64,000 nt of DNA, taken from NCBI GenBank assembly GCA_008933795.1, contig WBUJ01000003.1, forward strand, positions 1-64,000. The letters are read 5' to 3'. Every line of letters begins with the position of its first letter. The stretch's first letter is position 1. This document shows positions 55,247 to 64,000 of the stretch, one piece after another. A program made the position numbers and the translations under genes. This DNA comes from Candidatus Contendibacter sp. GTDB lineage: Bacteria > Pseudomonadota > Gammaproteobacteria > Competibacterales > Competibacteraceae. The notes below the pieces were generated by a model. The model saw only the letters and a list, made by a program, of their open reading frames with translations. It searched no databases and was not told the origin of the DNA.

Positions 55247-57282
55247 TGGGCAGGCGAATGATAGCGTCACAAGAGCCCGAAAATAAACCAGTTGGCGGAT
55301 CGATAAATAGAAGTCATTTTATTCTTGCTGGTTTGGTTGGGCTTTTCGTGGATCTGGGAGCTATCAATCTCCTTCACAGCCAGGATTTCTCGTTAAGTTT
55401 TGCTCATATTACAAGTTTTATTACGGCTTCATGGATAAGCTACTTTGTTATCTTGACTTGGTCATCCAAAGATGCGATTGTCCGGTTAAAATCAAAGTAT
55501 TTTGTAAGATTTATTTTTACACTATTGATATTATTTTTGCGCGGAGGAATCCTGGCGACCTTGATCCAGTTGCTGGATTTATCGCTTGGATCAGCATTTT
55601 TTATCTGTGTAATGGCTTCTTCAATATTAAGTTTTATTGGTGATATTTTTTGTGGATTTTCGTGGCAAGAAAGCTACGATAATTCAGAAAAAAAATGGTA
55701 TTATTTTATTTCAGGCATCGTTATTTATTCGGTGATATTACGCTTTTTTTATTTAGGGACACCAGAGCTTTTTTATGAAGAAGCATATTATTGGAACTAT
55801 GCAAAACATTTGGATATTGGATACTTGGATCACCCGCCTATGGTTGCCTGGATCATATGGCCATTTATTAAACTGATGGGCGACAATGAGTTTGCAGTTC
55901 GTTTTGGCGCCTTTATTTGCTGGTTTATCATGGCTTATTTTTCCCACAGATTAGCACGCGATATTAATAAAAACGCAGGAGCCTATCAGGCTGTCCTGCT
56001 TGTTGCAACACTACCTATTTTCTTTGCTGTTGGCTGGGCGATGACTCCCGACGTCCCTTTGATGGCCTGTTGGGCGGCGGCACTTTACTTTTTGTATCAG
56101 GCTCTGATTCATGACCGGCGCATGGCTTGGCTAGGGGTAGGGATCTCCATCGGATTGGGGATGCTTTCAAAATACACCATTGCCATGCTGGGTCTCGCCG
56201 CACTGTTATTCGTTCTCGCTGATCGCCATTCCAGGAAATGGATATTTCGACCGGAACCTTATCTAGCTGTTATCCTTGCCATTATTATATTTTCACCGGT
56301 TATCGTCTGGAATGCCGGGCATGAATGGGCCTCATTTTTATATCAGAGCCGCGATAGAGTAGCCGAGCGCTTTGAATTTTCCCTGCTCGAGTTTATAGTT
56401 AGCATCATCCTGATCATAACACCGACAGGATTTCTCTCAGTGATTGCAGTCCTGTTATATAATAGGAAAATAGTCATCTTCGGGAACGATGCCGCATCCG
56501 GAGATATGATTTCTGAAACCACAAATCGCGGCTATTTTCTACTCCTAATACTTACTTTATTTCCAGTTGTCGTTTTTTTAATGCTAAGCTTATTTAAAGA
56601 AACCAAATTCCATTGGACGGCCCCTTGCTGGCTGGGTATTGTCCCCTACATAGCCTCGATCGTAAACCCGAATTTACCATCAAGCGCTAACAAATTGCTT
56701 GAATGGAGCCGACGCGCATGGCCAATGACAATTTTGATCTGTTTGATTTGCTATGGCGCTGCCTTGCATTATCTAAATTTGGGGTTTCCCGGTATTCCTT
56801 ACTCACAAAATCTGTATCTATTAGGGTGGCCGGGTTTTGGGCGCGAAATCCAGGCCCTGGCGGAGCAGATCGCGCGCGAAACCAATGAAAAAATACTGGT
56901 GGTTGGCATGGACAGAAACAGAATCGCCAGTGGCATCGCGTTTTATCGCACTAAAGCCATCGAATCCTCAAATGATCCGGTTAACCGCGAACCTGTGTTC
57001 CAAACTGCCAGTTGGCATCTGTTCGGCGGGAAAAGTTTGATGTACGAATACTGGTTCCCCACTGAAGTACAGAATAACAAGACCCTGTTGCTGGTGAGTC
57101 GGAGTATTGCTAACCTGACCAGCGATGATGTCCTCTCGCGTGTGCGGCAAGCAAATGATATTAAAGAGATAACATTCTCCAAAAATGGCAAACCGGTCGG
57201 CCGCTACTATTATCGCTTGGTAAAAGGATATCAAAACCAGCAGGCTGGATATAACACGCCATCACCCCTATCAAGCAATTGA
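55246..57282 (+). CDS. Glycosyltransferase family 39-like (ArnT/PMT-type) with N-terminal GtrA-like domain
   Basis: N-terminal about 130 aa with GtrA-like four-TM pattern; then YEEAYYWNYAKHLDIGYLDHPPMVAWIIWPF GT39 motif. Start codon uncertain (55240, 55246 or 55258). Confidence 0.8.
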   Translation: MGRRMIASQEPENKPVGGSINRSHFILAGLVGLFVDLGAINLLHSQDFSLSFAHITSFITASWISYFVILTWSSKDAIVRLKSKYFVRFIFTLLILFLRGGILATLIQLLDLSLGSAFFICVMASSILSFIGDIFCGFSWQESYDNSEKKWYYFISGIVIYSVILRFFYLGTPELFYEEAYYWNYAKHLDIGYLDHPPMVAWIIWPFIKLMGDNEFAVRFGAFICWFIMAYFSHRLARDINKNAGAYQAVLLVATLPIFFAVGWAMTPDVPLMACWAAALYFLYQALIHDRRMAWLGVGISIGLGMLSKYTIAMLGLAALLFVLADRHSRKWIFRPEPYLAVILAIIIFSPVIVWNAGHEWASFLYQSRDRVAERFEFSLLEFIVSIILIITPTGFLSVIAVLLYNRKIVIFGNDAASGDMISETTNRGYFLLLILTLFPVVVFLMLSLFKETKFHWTAPCWLGIVPYIASIVNPNLPSSANKLLEWSRRAWPMTILICLICYGAALHYLNLGFPGIPYSQNLYLLGWPGFGREIQALAEQIARETNEKILVVGMDRNRIASGIAFYRTKAIESSNDPVNREPVFQTASWHLFGGKSLMYEYWFPTEVQNNKTLLLVSRSIANLTSDDVLSRVRQANDIKEITFSKNGKPVGRYYYRLVKGYQNQQAGYNTPSPLSSN

Positions 57283-57297
57283 TCTTTATCAATTTCC

Positions 57298-58248
57298 ATG
57301 CCTGCTCTCAGCCATAGTCTTAAATCTCTTATCTCTGTCAATTCGATCAAGCTTTGGTTTCGGATTTTAGTAACTACATCAATTTTTATCCTGATTTTCC
57401 GTTCGATTGATATCAATCAGCTCTGGGCAACATTGAAGCAAGCCGGATTGGGCCTTTTGTTAGCAGCCTTGCTTATGCAGTTCGGCAGCACCAGCGTATC
57501 GGCCTATCGCTGGCAACTGATCATGCACAACCTGAATTTTGGTCAATCTGTTTCATTTTACTGGCGCAGCTATTTCAAAGCTTCGTTCTTTAATCAGGGA
57601 TTGCCGACCAGTATTGGAGGCGATGCGGTTAAAGTGCTTGATGTGGCTGGTCAGGGTTTTCGCAAGCGGGATGCTTTATATGGCATCATGCTGGACCGGA
57701 TCACGGGGCTTGCGGCCTTGATGTGGCTAAATCTCGCGGCGTATTTGTTTGACCCTGATTTGCTTCCAGACCCTATTTATCACCTGACCTTGCTGCTTGT
57801 GGTTAGCAGCTTGGTCGGCTTTTTAGTCATTTCTTCACTGAAGAATCTGTCATGGTTTGACGCTTATCCTCAATTGCGGATCGTAAGAACAGTGTCGGAA
57901 AGACTGCATCAGGCTTTTTTGAATAACCGCCTCCTGTTGATTGGATCTTCACTATTGATTCCCATATTGGCCATGCTCAGTGTTTTCACAACCGGGTTGG
58001 CTTTGGGCCTGCGCTATGATTTGATAACCTACTTTATCATCGTACCGCCGGCGATCTTTCTGACGATCATCCCTGTTTCCCTAGCTGGCTGGGGTATACG
58101 CGAAGGGACTCTGGTGGCCTTGTTCTCCCTGATCGGCGCTGATAAAGCGACCATTTTAACCATGTCTATTCTTTATGGGCTGATGCAGATTATCGTGAGT
58201 CTGCCCGGTTTTATCATCTACCTCAGCAGTCGCAAACACCTGTTATGA
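57298..58248 (+). CDS. Lysylphosphatidylglycerol synthase TM-region (UPF0104/AglD-like) flippase family
   Basis: 316 aa; FFNQGLPTSIGGDAVKVLDVA, SLAGWGIREGTLVALFSLIG. Confidence 0.82.
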   Translation: MPALSHSLKSLISVNSIKLWFRILVTTSIFILIFRSIDINQLWATLKQAGLGLLLAALLMQFGSTSVSAYRWQLIMHNLNFGQSVSFYWRSYFKASFFNQGLPTSIGGDAVKVLDVAGQGFRKRDALYGIMLDRITGLAALMWLNLAAYLFDPDLLPDPIYHLTLLLVVSSLVGFLVISSLKNLSWFDAYPQLRIVRTVSERLHQAFLNNRLLLIGSSLLIPILAMLSVFTTGLALGLRYDLITYFIIVPPAIFLTIIPVSLAGWGIREGTLVALFSLIGADKATILTMSILYGLMQIIVSLPGFIIYLSSRKHLL

Positions 58249-59471
58249 AAATTGATACGATGCGGAAAGTGGATTATTTCGCTGGAATTCCATTATGCTT
58301 TCTGGCAACCTTGCTGATCCGCGCTATAAACTTATTAGCTAGAAAAAAAATCCAGCGACCCCGGAAAGTAATTTTTATCGAATTATCGGAGATGGGCAGC
58401 GCTATCCTGGCCGATCCGGCCATGAAAAAAATGCAACGGGCAGGCGATATCGAATTATATTTCGCGATTTTCAAATCTAATGCGGCCAGTCTGCGTCTGT
58501 TGAACACCATACCGGAAACTCATGTCTTCATGATCCGCGCGGATGGATTTTTGAACCTCGCCGTCGATAGCCTGCGCTTTCTCGTCTGGACTCGCTACCG
58601 CAAAATCGATACGGTCATCGACCTGGAACTATTCTCGCGCTATAGCGCCTTGCTGGCAGGCTTGTCCGGTGCGGCGAACCGGATTGGGTTTCATGCGTTT
58701 CACAACGAGGGATTGTATCGGGGCAATATGTTGACCCATCGGGTGGCCTACAACCCCTATCTGCATATTGCGAAAAATTTTATTGCACTGGTCAACGCCG
58801 CCCTGGCTGTACGGGAGGAACTGCCATTTTCAAAGACCTTGATCGACGACAGCGAAACCGTGCTGGCCCAGGCGGAAGTGAGCGAAAGCATGATCGCGAC
58901 GATGCGCGATCGCATCCGCGGCGAGTATCCGCCCTATAGCGAGCAACGCCACCGGATTGTATTGATCAATCCCAATGCCAGCGACCTGTTGCCGCAACGC
59001 CGCTGGATGCCCGGCTATTTTGTAGCGGTCATGCGCGAATTGCTGGCGGATTACAACGACCTGCTGGTATTGATAACAGGGGCTCCGGCGGAGCGCGAAG
59101 AAGCGGAGATGCTGAAACGGCAGGTCGGGCACGAGCGTTGCATCAACTTCGCCGGTCGCCAACAGTTGGAGGAATTACCAGCGATGTACTGGATTGCCGA
59201 AATCATGCTGACCAATGATTCAGGCCCAGGCCATTTCTCGGCGGTTACTAAACTTTGCACCTTCGTTATTTTTGGCCCGGAAACGCCCCGTCTTTATGGT
59301 TCTCTCGGTAACAGCACCCCGATTTATGCCGGCCTTGCCTGTTCGCCGTGCGTGAGCGCGGCCAACCATCGCAAGACTCCCTGTACCGACAATACATGCA
59401 TGCAGGTCATCAAGCCGGAGGCGGTGCTGGAACGGTTGCGCGATGCGCTGAGGGAAAGGCGTTCCGCGTGA
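58245..59471 (+). CDS. Glycosyltransferase family 9 (heptosyltransferase-like)
   Basis: NPNASDLLPQRRWMPGYFVAVMRELL, NDSGPGHFSAVTKLCTFVIFGPETP. Confidence 0.8.
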   Translation: MKIDTMRKVDYFAGIPLCFLATLLIRAINLLARKKIQRPRKVIFIELSEMGSAILADPAMKKMQRAGDIELYFAIFKSNAASLRLLNTIPETHVFMIRADGFLNLAVDSLRFLVWTRYRKIDTVIDLELFSRYSALLAGLSGAANRIGFHAFHNEGLYRGNMLTHRVAYNPYLHIAKNFIALVNAALAVREELPFSKTLIDDSETVLAQAEVSESMIATMRDRIRGEYPPYSEQRHRIVLINPNASDLLPQRRWMPGYFVAVMRELLADYNDLLVLITGAPAEREEAEMLKRQVGHERCINFAGRQQLEELPAMYWIAEIMLTNDSGPGHFSAVTKLCTFVIFGPETPRLYGSLGNSTPIYAGLACSPCVSAANHRKTPCTDNTCMQVIKPEAVLERLRDALRERRSA

Positions 59472-59842
59472 CCGCCACCAGCTTCGCCCTGATTCTGACC
59501 GGCGTATTGCTCAACGCCGCCGCGCAACTGCTGCTCAAAGCCGGTACGAATACGCTCGGCGTGATCACGCCCACCGCAGACAACGCGCTGCCGCTGGCCT
59601 GGACGATTGCGACCAACCCGCATTTTCTCGGCGGCTTCGCCTGCTACGGCATCAGCGTGCTGGTGTGGATTCTGGCGCTCTCCCGCGTCCCGGTCAGTAT
59701 CGCCTACCCCATGCTGTCCATCGGCTACGTCGTCAACGCGCTCGCCGCTTGGTATCTATTCGGCGAGGCGTTGACCGGCGGACGCTGGCTTGGCATCGGG
59801 TTTATTATCATTGGCGTTTATCTGCTCGCCCGGTCTTCCTGA
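59468..59842 (+). CDS. SMR/EamA-like small transporter, ArnE/ArnF-like
   Basis: 124 aa, 4 TM; NAAAQLLLKAGTNTLG, RVPVSIAYPMLSIGYVVNALAAWYLFGE; GTGA overlap; in an arn-type cluster. Confidence 0.75.
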   Translation: MTATSFALILTGVLLNAAAQLLLKAGTNTLGVITPTADNALPLAWTIATNPHFLGGFACYGISVLVWILALSRVPVSIAYPMLSIGYVVNALAAWYLFGEALTGGRWLGIGFIIIGVYLLARSS

Positions 59843-59852
59843 GAGATTCGTG

Positions 59853-60986
59853 ATGGCATCCCTCCCCTATCTGCCCTTCGCCCGCCCGACGCTGGATGAA
59901 GAGACGATCAACGGCGTGGCCGAGGTGCTGCGCTCCGGCTGGATCACCAGCGGGCCGCAGGTCAAGAAATTCGAGGCGGCATTGTCGGATTATCTGAGTG
60001 GCCGACCGGTGCGGGTGCTGAACTCGGCGACGGCGGCCTTGGAAGTCGCCTTGCAACTGTGCGGCATCGGCCCCGGCGATGAGGTGATCACTCCGTCGCA
60101 GACCTTTTTCGCCGCGCCCAACATGATCGCCAAGGTTGGCGCAACCCCGGTGTTCGTGGATGTGGAACTGGTCAGCCGCAATCTCGATTTCGACGCGGTG
60201 GAGCGGGCGATCACCCCGCGCACGAAAGCCATCATGCCCACTCACTTCGCGGGATTGCCGGTGGACATGGAACGGCTGTACGTCATTGCAAAACGGCATG
60301 GGTTGCGAGTCATCGAGGACGCGGCGCTGGCGATTGGTTCAAGCTGGCGCGGGCGACGGATTGGCAGCTTCGGCGATTTGACCGTGTTCAGCTTCCATCC
60401 CAACAAGAACATGACCTCCATCGAAGGCGGGGCGCTGGTCCTGAACGACGCAGCGGAAGCGCGCGAGGTCGAAGTCCTGCGTTTCCATGGCATCACCCGT
60501 TTGCCTGACGGTACGCGCGACGTGGCTTTCCCCGGCGGCAAGTTCAACCTGCCCGATGTCAACGCCCGGATCGGTCTCGGTCAACTGGCGCGGCTGGAGG
60601 AATTCAACACCCGCCGCCGCGCACTCGCCGCGGACTACTTCCGGCTGTTTCCCGCCGATCCGCCCTGCTTGTTGCCGCATCCCGGCCATCCCGGCGACGA
60701 AGCCGGCCACAGTTGGAATATGTTCGCCCCGTTATTGCCGCTGGAGCGCATGAGCATGGATCGCCAGCGGTTCCGCGCCGCGCTGGAAGCGTGCGGCATC
60801 GGCACCGGCGTATCCTACGAAGCAGCGCACCTGACCACCTTGTTTCGCCGTCATGGCCACCATGAAGGCGAGTTACCCAACACCGAGCGGATCGCCCGCG
60901 AAACGGTGACGCTGCCACTGTTCCCGACCATGACCCGCGCCGACGTGGAGCGGGTGTGCGCGGCGGTCGGCGAGGTTTTGCAATGA
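59853..60986 (+). CDS. arnB: DegT/DnrJ/EryC1/StrS aminotransferase, ArnB-like
   Basis: LNSATAALEVALQLCGIGPGDEVITPSQTFFAAPN, VFSFHPNKNMTSIEGGALV; operon context. Confidence 0.85.
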   Translation: MASLPYLPFARPTLDEETINGVAEVLRSGWITSGPQVKKFEAALSDYLSGRPVRVLNSATAALEVALQLCGIGPGDEVITPSQTFFAAPNMIAKVGATPVFVDVELVSRNLDFDAVERAITPRTKAIMPTHFAGLPVDMERLYVIAKRHGLRVIEDAALAIGSSWRGRRIGSFGDLTVFSFHPNKNMTSIEGGALVLNDAAEAREVEVLRFHGITRLPDGTRDVAFPGGKFNLPDVNARIGLGQLARLEEFNTRRRALAADYFRLFPADPPCLLPHPGHPGDEAGHSWNMFAPLLPLERMSMDRQRFRAALEACGIGTGVSYEAAHLTTLFRRHGHHEGELPNTERIARETVTLPLFPTMTRADVERVCAAVGEVLQ

Positions 60987-61930
60987 ACGATCCTCAACTC
61001 TCGGTCATTATTCCCGTCTACAACGAGCAGGAGACCTTGCCAGCGTTGTTCGCCCGGCTCTATCCGGCGCTGGACGCGCTGGGCGTGTCCTACGAAGTGC
61101 TGTTCGTCAACGACGGCAGCCGCGACCGCTCGGCGGTGCTGCTCAAGGATCAATTCCTGGCCCGGCCCGACGTGACGCGGGTCATCCTGTTCAACGCCAA
61201 CCACGGCCAGCACTTGGCGATCATGGCCGGCTTCGAGTACTGTCGGGGCGAGCGGGTAGTAACGCTGGACGCCGATTTGCAAAATCCCCCCGAGGAAATC
61301 GGCAAGTTGCTGGTGGCGATGGATCAGGGTCATGACTATGTGGGCAGCATCCGGGAAACCCGCGAGGATCGTTGGTGGCGGCATGTCGCCTCGCGGTTGA
61401 TGAACCGGCTGCGCGAGCGGATCACCCACATCAAAATGACCGACCAGGGCTGCATGTTGCGAGCTTATAGCCAGTCCATCGTCAAGGCGATTGTGGCAAC
61501 GCGCGAGGTGAGCACCTATATTCCGGCGCTGGCCTATACCTTCGCCGCCCATCCGACCGAGGTCGTGGTCGCCCACGCCGAGCGCGCCGCCGGCCAGTCC
61601 AAGTATCCACTGTACAAGCTGATCCGGCTAAACTTCGATCTGGTGACCGGCTTCTCGCTGGCGCCCTTGCAAATGTTCTCGCTGGTCGGGATCGCCCTGT
61701 CGTTGGCCTCGGCAGCGTTCGTGGCGTACCTGGCGATCCGCCGGCTGATCGTAGGCCCGGAAGCGGAGGGGTTGTTCACCCTGTTCGGACTTAACTTCCT
61801 GCTGATGGGTATTTTGCTGTTCGGCATCGGCCTGCTGGGCGAGTATGTCGGACGCATTTATCAACAAGTGCGCGAGCGTCCACGTTTCACCATCCAGGCG
61901 ATTCTGGAACGGCGCGCGGAAGGAGATTGA
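60983..61930 (+). CDS. arnC: Undecaprenyl-phosphate 4-deoxy-4-formamido-L-arabinose transferase-like GT2
   Basis: LSVIIPVYNEQETLPALF, LDADLQNPPEEI, KMTDQGCMLRAYSQ, two C-terminal TM. Confidence 0.87.
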   Translation: MNDPQLSVIIPVYNEQETLPALFARLYPALDALGVSYEVLFVNDGSRDRSAVLLKDQFLARPDVTRVILFNANHGQHLAIMAGFEYCRGERVVTLDADLQNPPEEIGKLLVAMDQGHDYVGSIRETREDRWWRHVASRLMNRLRERITHIKMTDQGCMLRAYSQSIVKAIVATREVSTYIPALAYTFAAHPTEVVVAHAERAAGQSKYPLYKLIRLNFDLVTGFSLAPLQMFSLVGIALSLASAAFVAYLAIRRLIVGPEAEGLFTLFGLNFLLMGILLFGIGLLGEYVGRIYQQVRERPRFTIQAILERRAEGD

Positions 61931-61934
61931 GTCC

Positions 61935-62861
61935 ATGACCCGCGCCGTCGTGTTCGCCTATCACAACGTCGGGGTGCGCTGCCTCAAGGTGTTGCTGGCC
62001 CATGGCGTCGATGTGGCGCTGGTCGTGACGCACACCGACCATCCCGACGAACGGATTTGGTTCGACAGCGTCGCCGCTACCGCCGCCGATTACGGCATTC
62101 CGACAATCGCGCCGGAAAATCCGAACGCCCCGGAGGAACTGCAGCGGCTCCGCGACTTGGCTCCTGATTTTCTGTTCTCGTTCTACTACCGGCGAATGCT
62201 GATGCCCGAGCTGCTGGCGATCGCGCCGCGTGGCGCGCTGAACATGCACGGCTCGCTGCTGCCGAAATACCGCGGTCGGGTTCCGATCAACTGGGCGATC
62301 ATTCGCGGCGAGACCGAAACCGGCGCGACGCTGCATTACATGGTGGCGAAACCGGATGCTGGCGATATTGTCGGTCAGACCGCCGTACCGATTCTGCTCG
62401 ACGACACCGCGCGGGAAGTGCTCGACAAGGTCACCGTCGCCGCCGAACTGACGCTGCATCGGGTTTTACCGGCTCTGATCGCCGGCAACGCGCCGCGAAT
62501 CGCGCAGAATCTGCGCCAGGGCAGTTACTTCTCCGGCCGCAAGCCCGAGGACGGGCGCATCGACTGGACTGGATCGGCGGTGGGCGTTCATAACTTGGTG
62601 CGAGCGGTCGCGCCACCCTATCCGGGCGCGTTTACCACCGTAGCCGGTCAGCCGGCGCGGATTCTGCGAACGCGGGTGATCGCGGCGAATGCGATCAGGA
62701 TACCCGAACCCTTCCTCGAACTGGTCGACGGCCGGTTGATCGCCCGCTGCGCGGGCGGCGGCGCGTTGCAAGTCCTCACGCTGGAAATCGCCGGCGAAAT
62801 CGTCGATCCGGCGCAACTGGCGGCGCAGCTCGATTCCGGTCCGTGGCGTCTGGGGGCCTGA
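61935..62861 (+). CDS. ArnA formyltransferase-domain protein (stand-alone)
   Basis: MTRAVVFAYHNVGVRCLKVLLAHG, NMHGSLLPKYRGRVPINWAIIRGETETGATLHYM. Confidence 0.87.
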   Translation: MTRAVVFAYHNVGVRCLKVLLAHGVDVALVVTHTDHPDERIWFDSVAATAADYGIPTIAPENPNAPEELQRLRDLAPDFLFSFYYRRMLMPELLAIAPRGALNMHGSLLPKYRGRVPINWAIIRGETETGATLHYMVAKPDAGDIVGQTAVPILLDDTAREVLDKVTVAAELTLHRVLPALIAGNAPRIAQNLRQGSYFSGRKPEDGRIDWTGSAVGVHNLVRAVAPPYPGAFTTVAGQPARILRTRVIAANAIRIPEPFLELVDGRLIARCAGGGALQVLTLEIAGEIVDPAQLAAQLDSGPWRLGA

Positions 62862-62929
62862 AACACGCACATTCGATCACTCCGCGCCGCCTTCGCTTGT
62901 TGCTTTCAGACCCTGGAATCCTCCCCATA

Positions 62930-63973
62930 ATGAAAAGAATCCTGATCCTCGGCGTCAACGGCTTCATCGGCCACCACCTGTCCCAACGCATCCTGGCGGA
63001 TACCGATTGGGAGATTCACGGCATGGACATGCAGGACGACCGCGTCCGCGACCTGCTCGGCCAGCCGCGCTTTCACTTCTTCGAAGGCGACATCACCATC
63101 AACCGGGAATGGATCGAGTACCACGTCAAAAAGTGCGACGTGGCGCTGCCGCTGGTCGCCATCGCCACGCCCGCCACCTACGTGCGCGAACCGCTGCGGG
63201 TGTTCGAGCTTGACTTCGAGGCTAACCTGCCCATCGTGCGGTCCTGCGTCAAGTACCGCAAGCGGCTGGTGTTTCCCTCGACCTCCGAAGTTTATGGCAT
63301 GTGCGCCGACCCCGAGTTCGATCCCGATAACTCGCCGCTGGTCTACGGGCCGATCAACAAACCGCGCTGGATCTACGCCTGCGCCAAGCAGATGATGGAC
63401 CGGGTGATCTGGGCCTACGGGATGGAGCAGGGGCTGGATTTCACCCTGTTCCGGCCATTCAACTGGATCGGCGCCGGCCTCGACTCCATCAATACCCCGA
63501 AGGAAGGCAGCTCCCGGGTGATCACCCAGTTTCTGGGCCAGATCGCGCGGGGCGAGCCGATCAAGCTGGTGGATGGCGGCGCACAGCGGCGTTCGTTCAC
63601 CTATATCGACGACGGCATCAACGCCCTGCTCAAGATCATCGCCAACGAGCGGGGCGTGACCAGCGGTCAGATCTACAACATCGGCAATCCGCGCAACAAC
63701 CTGTCGGTGCGCGAACTGGCCACCCGGATGCTCGAACTGGCGGCGGAATACCCGGAATACCGGGACAACGCGGCCAAGGTTCAACTGGTCGAAATCACGG
63801 CGACCGAGTACTACGGCCAAGGCTATCAGGATATGCAGCAGCGGGTGCCGAATATTGACAATGCCCGCGCTGATTTGGACTGGCAGCCGACCGTGGCCAT
63901 GGACGATGCCCTGCGGCGGATTTTCGAGGCGTACCGCGCCCATGTGGCCGACGCCGGCACTCTCGTGGATTGA
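62930..63973 (+). CDS. ArnA dehydrogenase/decarboxylase-domain protein (stand-alone UDP-GlcA decarboxylase-like SDR)
   Basis: MKRILILGVNGFIGHHLSQRIL, FPSTSEVYGMCADPEFDPDNSPLVYGPINKPRWIYACAKQMMDRVIWAYG. Confidence 0.88.
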   Translation: MKRILILGVNGFIGHHLSQRILADTDWEIHGMDMQDDRVRDLLGQPRFHFFEGDITINREWIEYHVKKCDVALPLVAIATPATYVREPLRVFELDFEANLPIVRSCVKYRKRLVFPSTSEVYGMCADPEFDPDNSPLVYGPINKPRWIYACAKQMMDRVIWAYGMEQGLDFTLFRPFNWIGAGLDSINTPKEGSSRVITQFLGQIARGEPIKLVDGGAQRRSFTYIDDGINALLKIIANERGVTSGQIYNIGNPRNNLSVRELATRMLELAAEYPEYRDNAAKVQLVEITATEYYGQGYQDMQQRVPNIDNARADLDWQPTVAMDDALRRIFEAYRAHVADAGTLVD

Positions 63974-64000
63974 TCCGTGGTAACCGCGCCGTCGTTGGTT

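Overview
GC-rich bacterial chromosomal window, probably gammaproteobacterial (taxonomy inferred only from gene content). Left end: decayed transposase fragments and a 125-bp MITE-like palindromic element with 19-bp perfect TIRs and 9-bp direct repeats. Then: an iron block (feoB, feoA, bacterioferritin, Fur box), a SagB/ThcOx-type dehydrogenase, a His-tailed EamA transporter, a cobalamin-riboswitch-controlled cbiMNQO cobalt transporter, a hybrid histidine kinase, an EF-hand membrane protein of unknown function, aquaporin Z, a partial cobalamin pathway (cbiX, cobH/cbiC, cbiET, cobI), an FHA-cyclase, NudC, tandem TrkH paralogs, beta-oxidation genes with a TetR regulator and its palindromic operator, and an exosortase-A-associated acyl-CoA ligase/PLP decarboxylase pair. 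The most interesting locus is a type VI secretion (T6SS) effector island at about 41.1-47.8 kb: VgrG, DUF4123 adaptor, PAAR-like protein, an internally duplicated accessory protein, a small deaminase-like toxin (HAE...PCRAC) and an Imm1-like immunity protein. Divergent to it is a fused TssB-TssC sheath-like protein translationally coupled to an ABC/AttH operon. The right end holds an AT-rich glycan-modification segment (GtrA-GT39 fusion, LPG-synthase-TM flippase, GT9) leading into an arn-type Ara4N cluster in which ArnA is split into two genes. No rRNA, tRNA or CRISPR array was recognised. Family calls come from reading the sequences, not from database searches.
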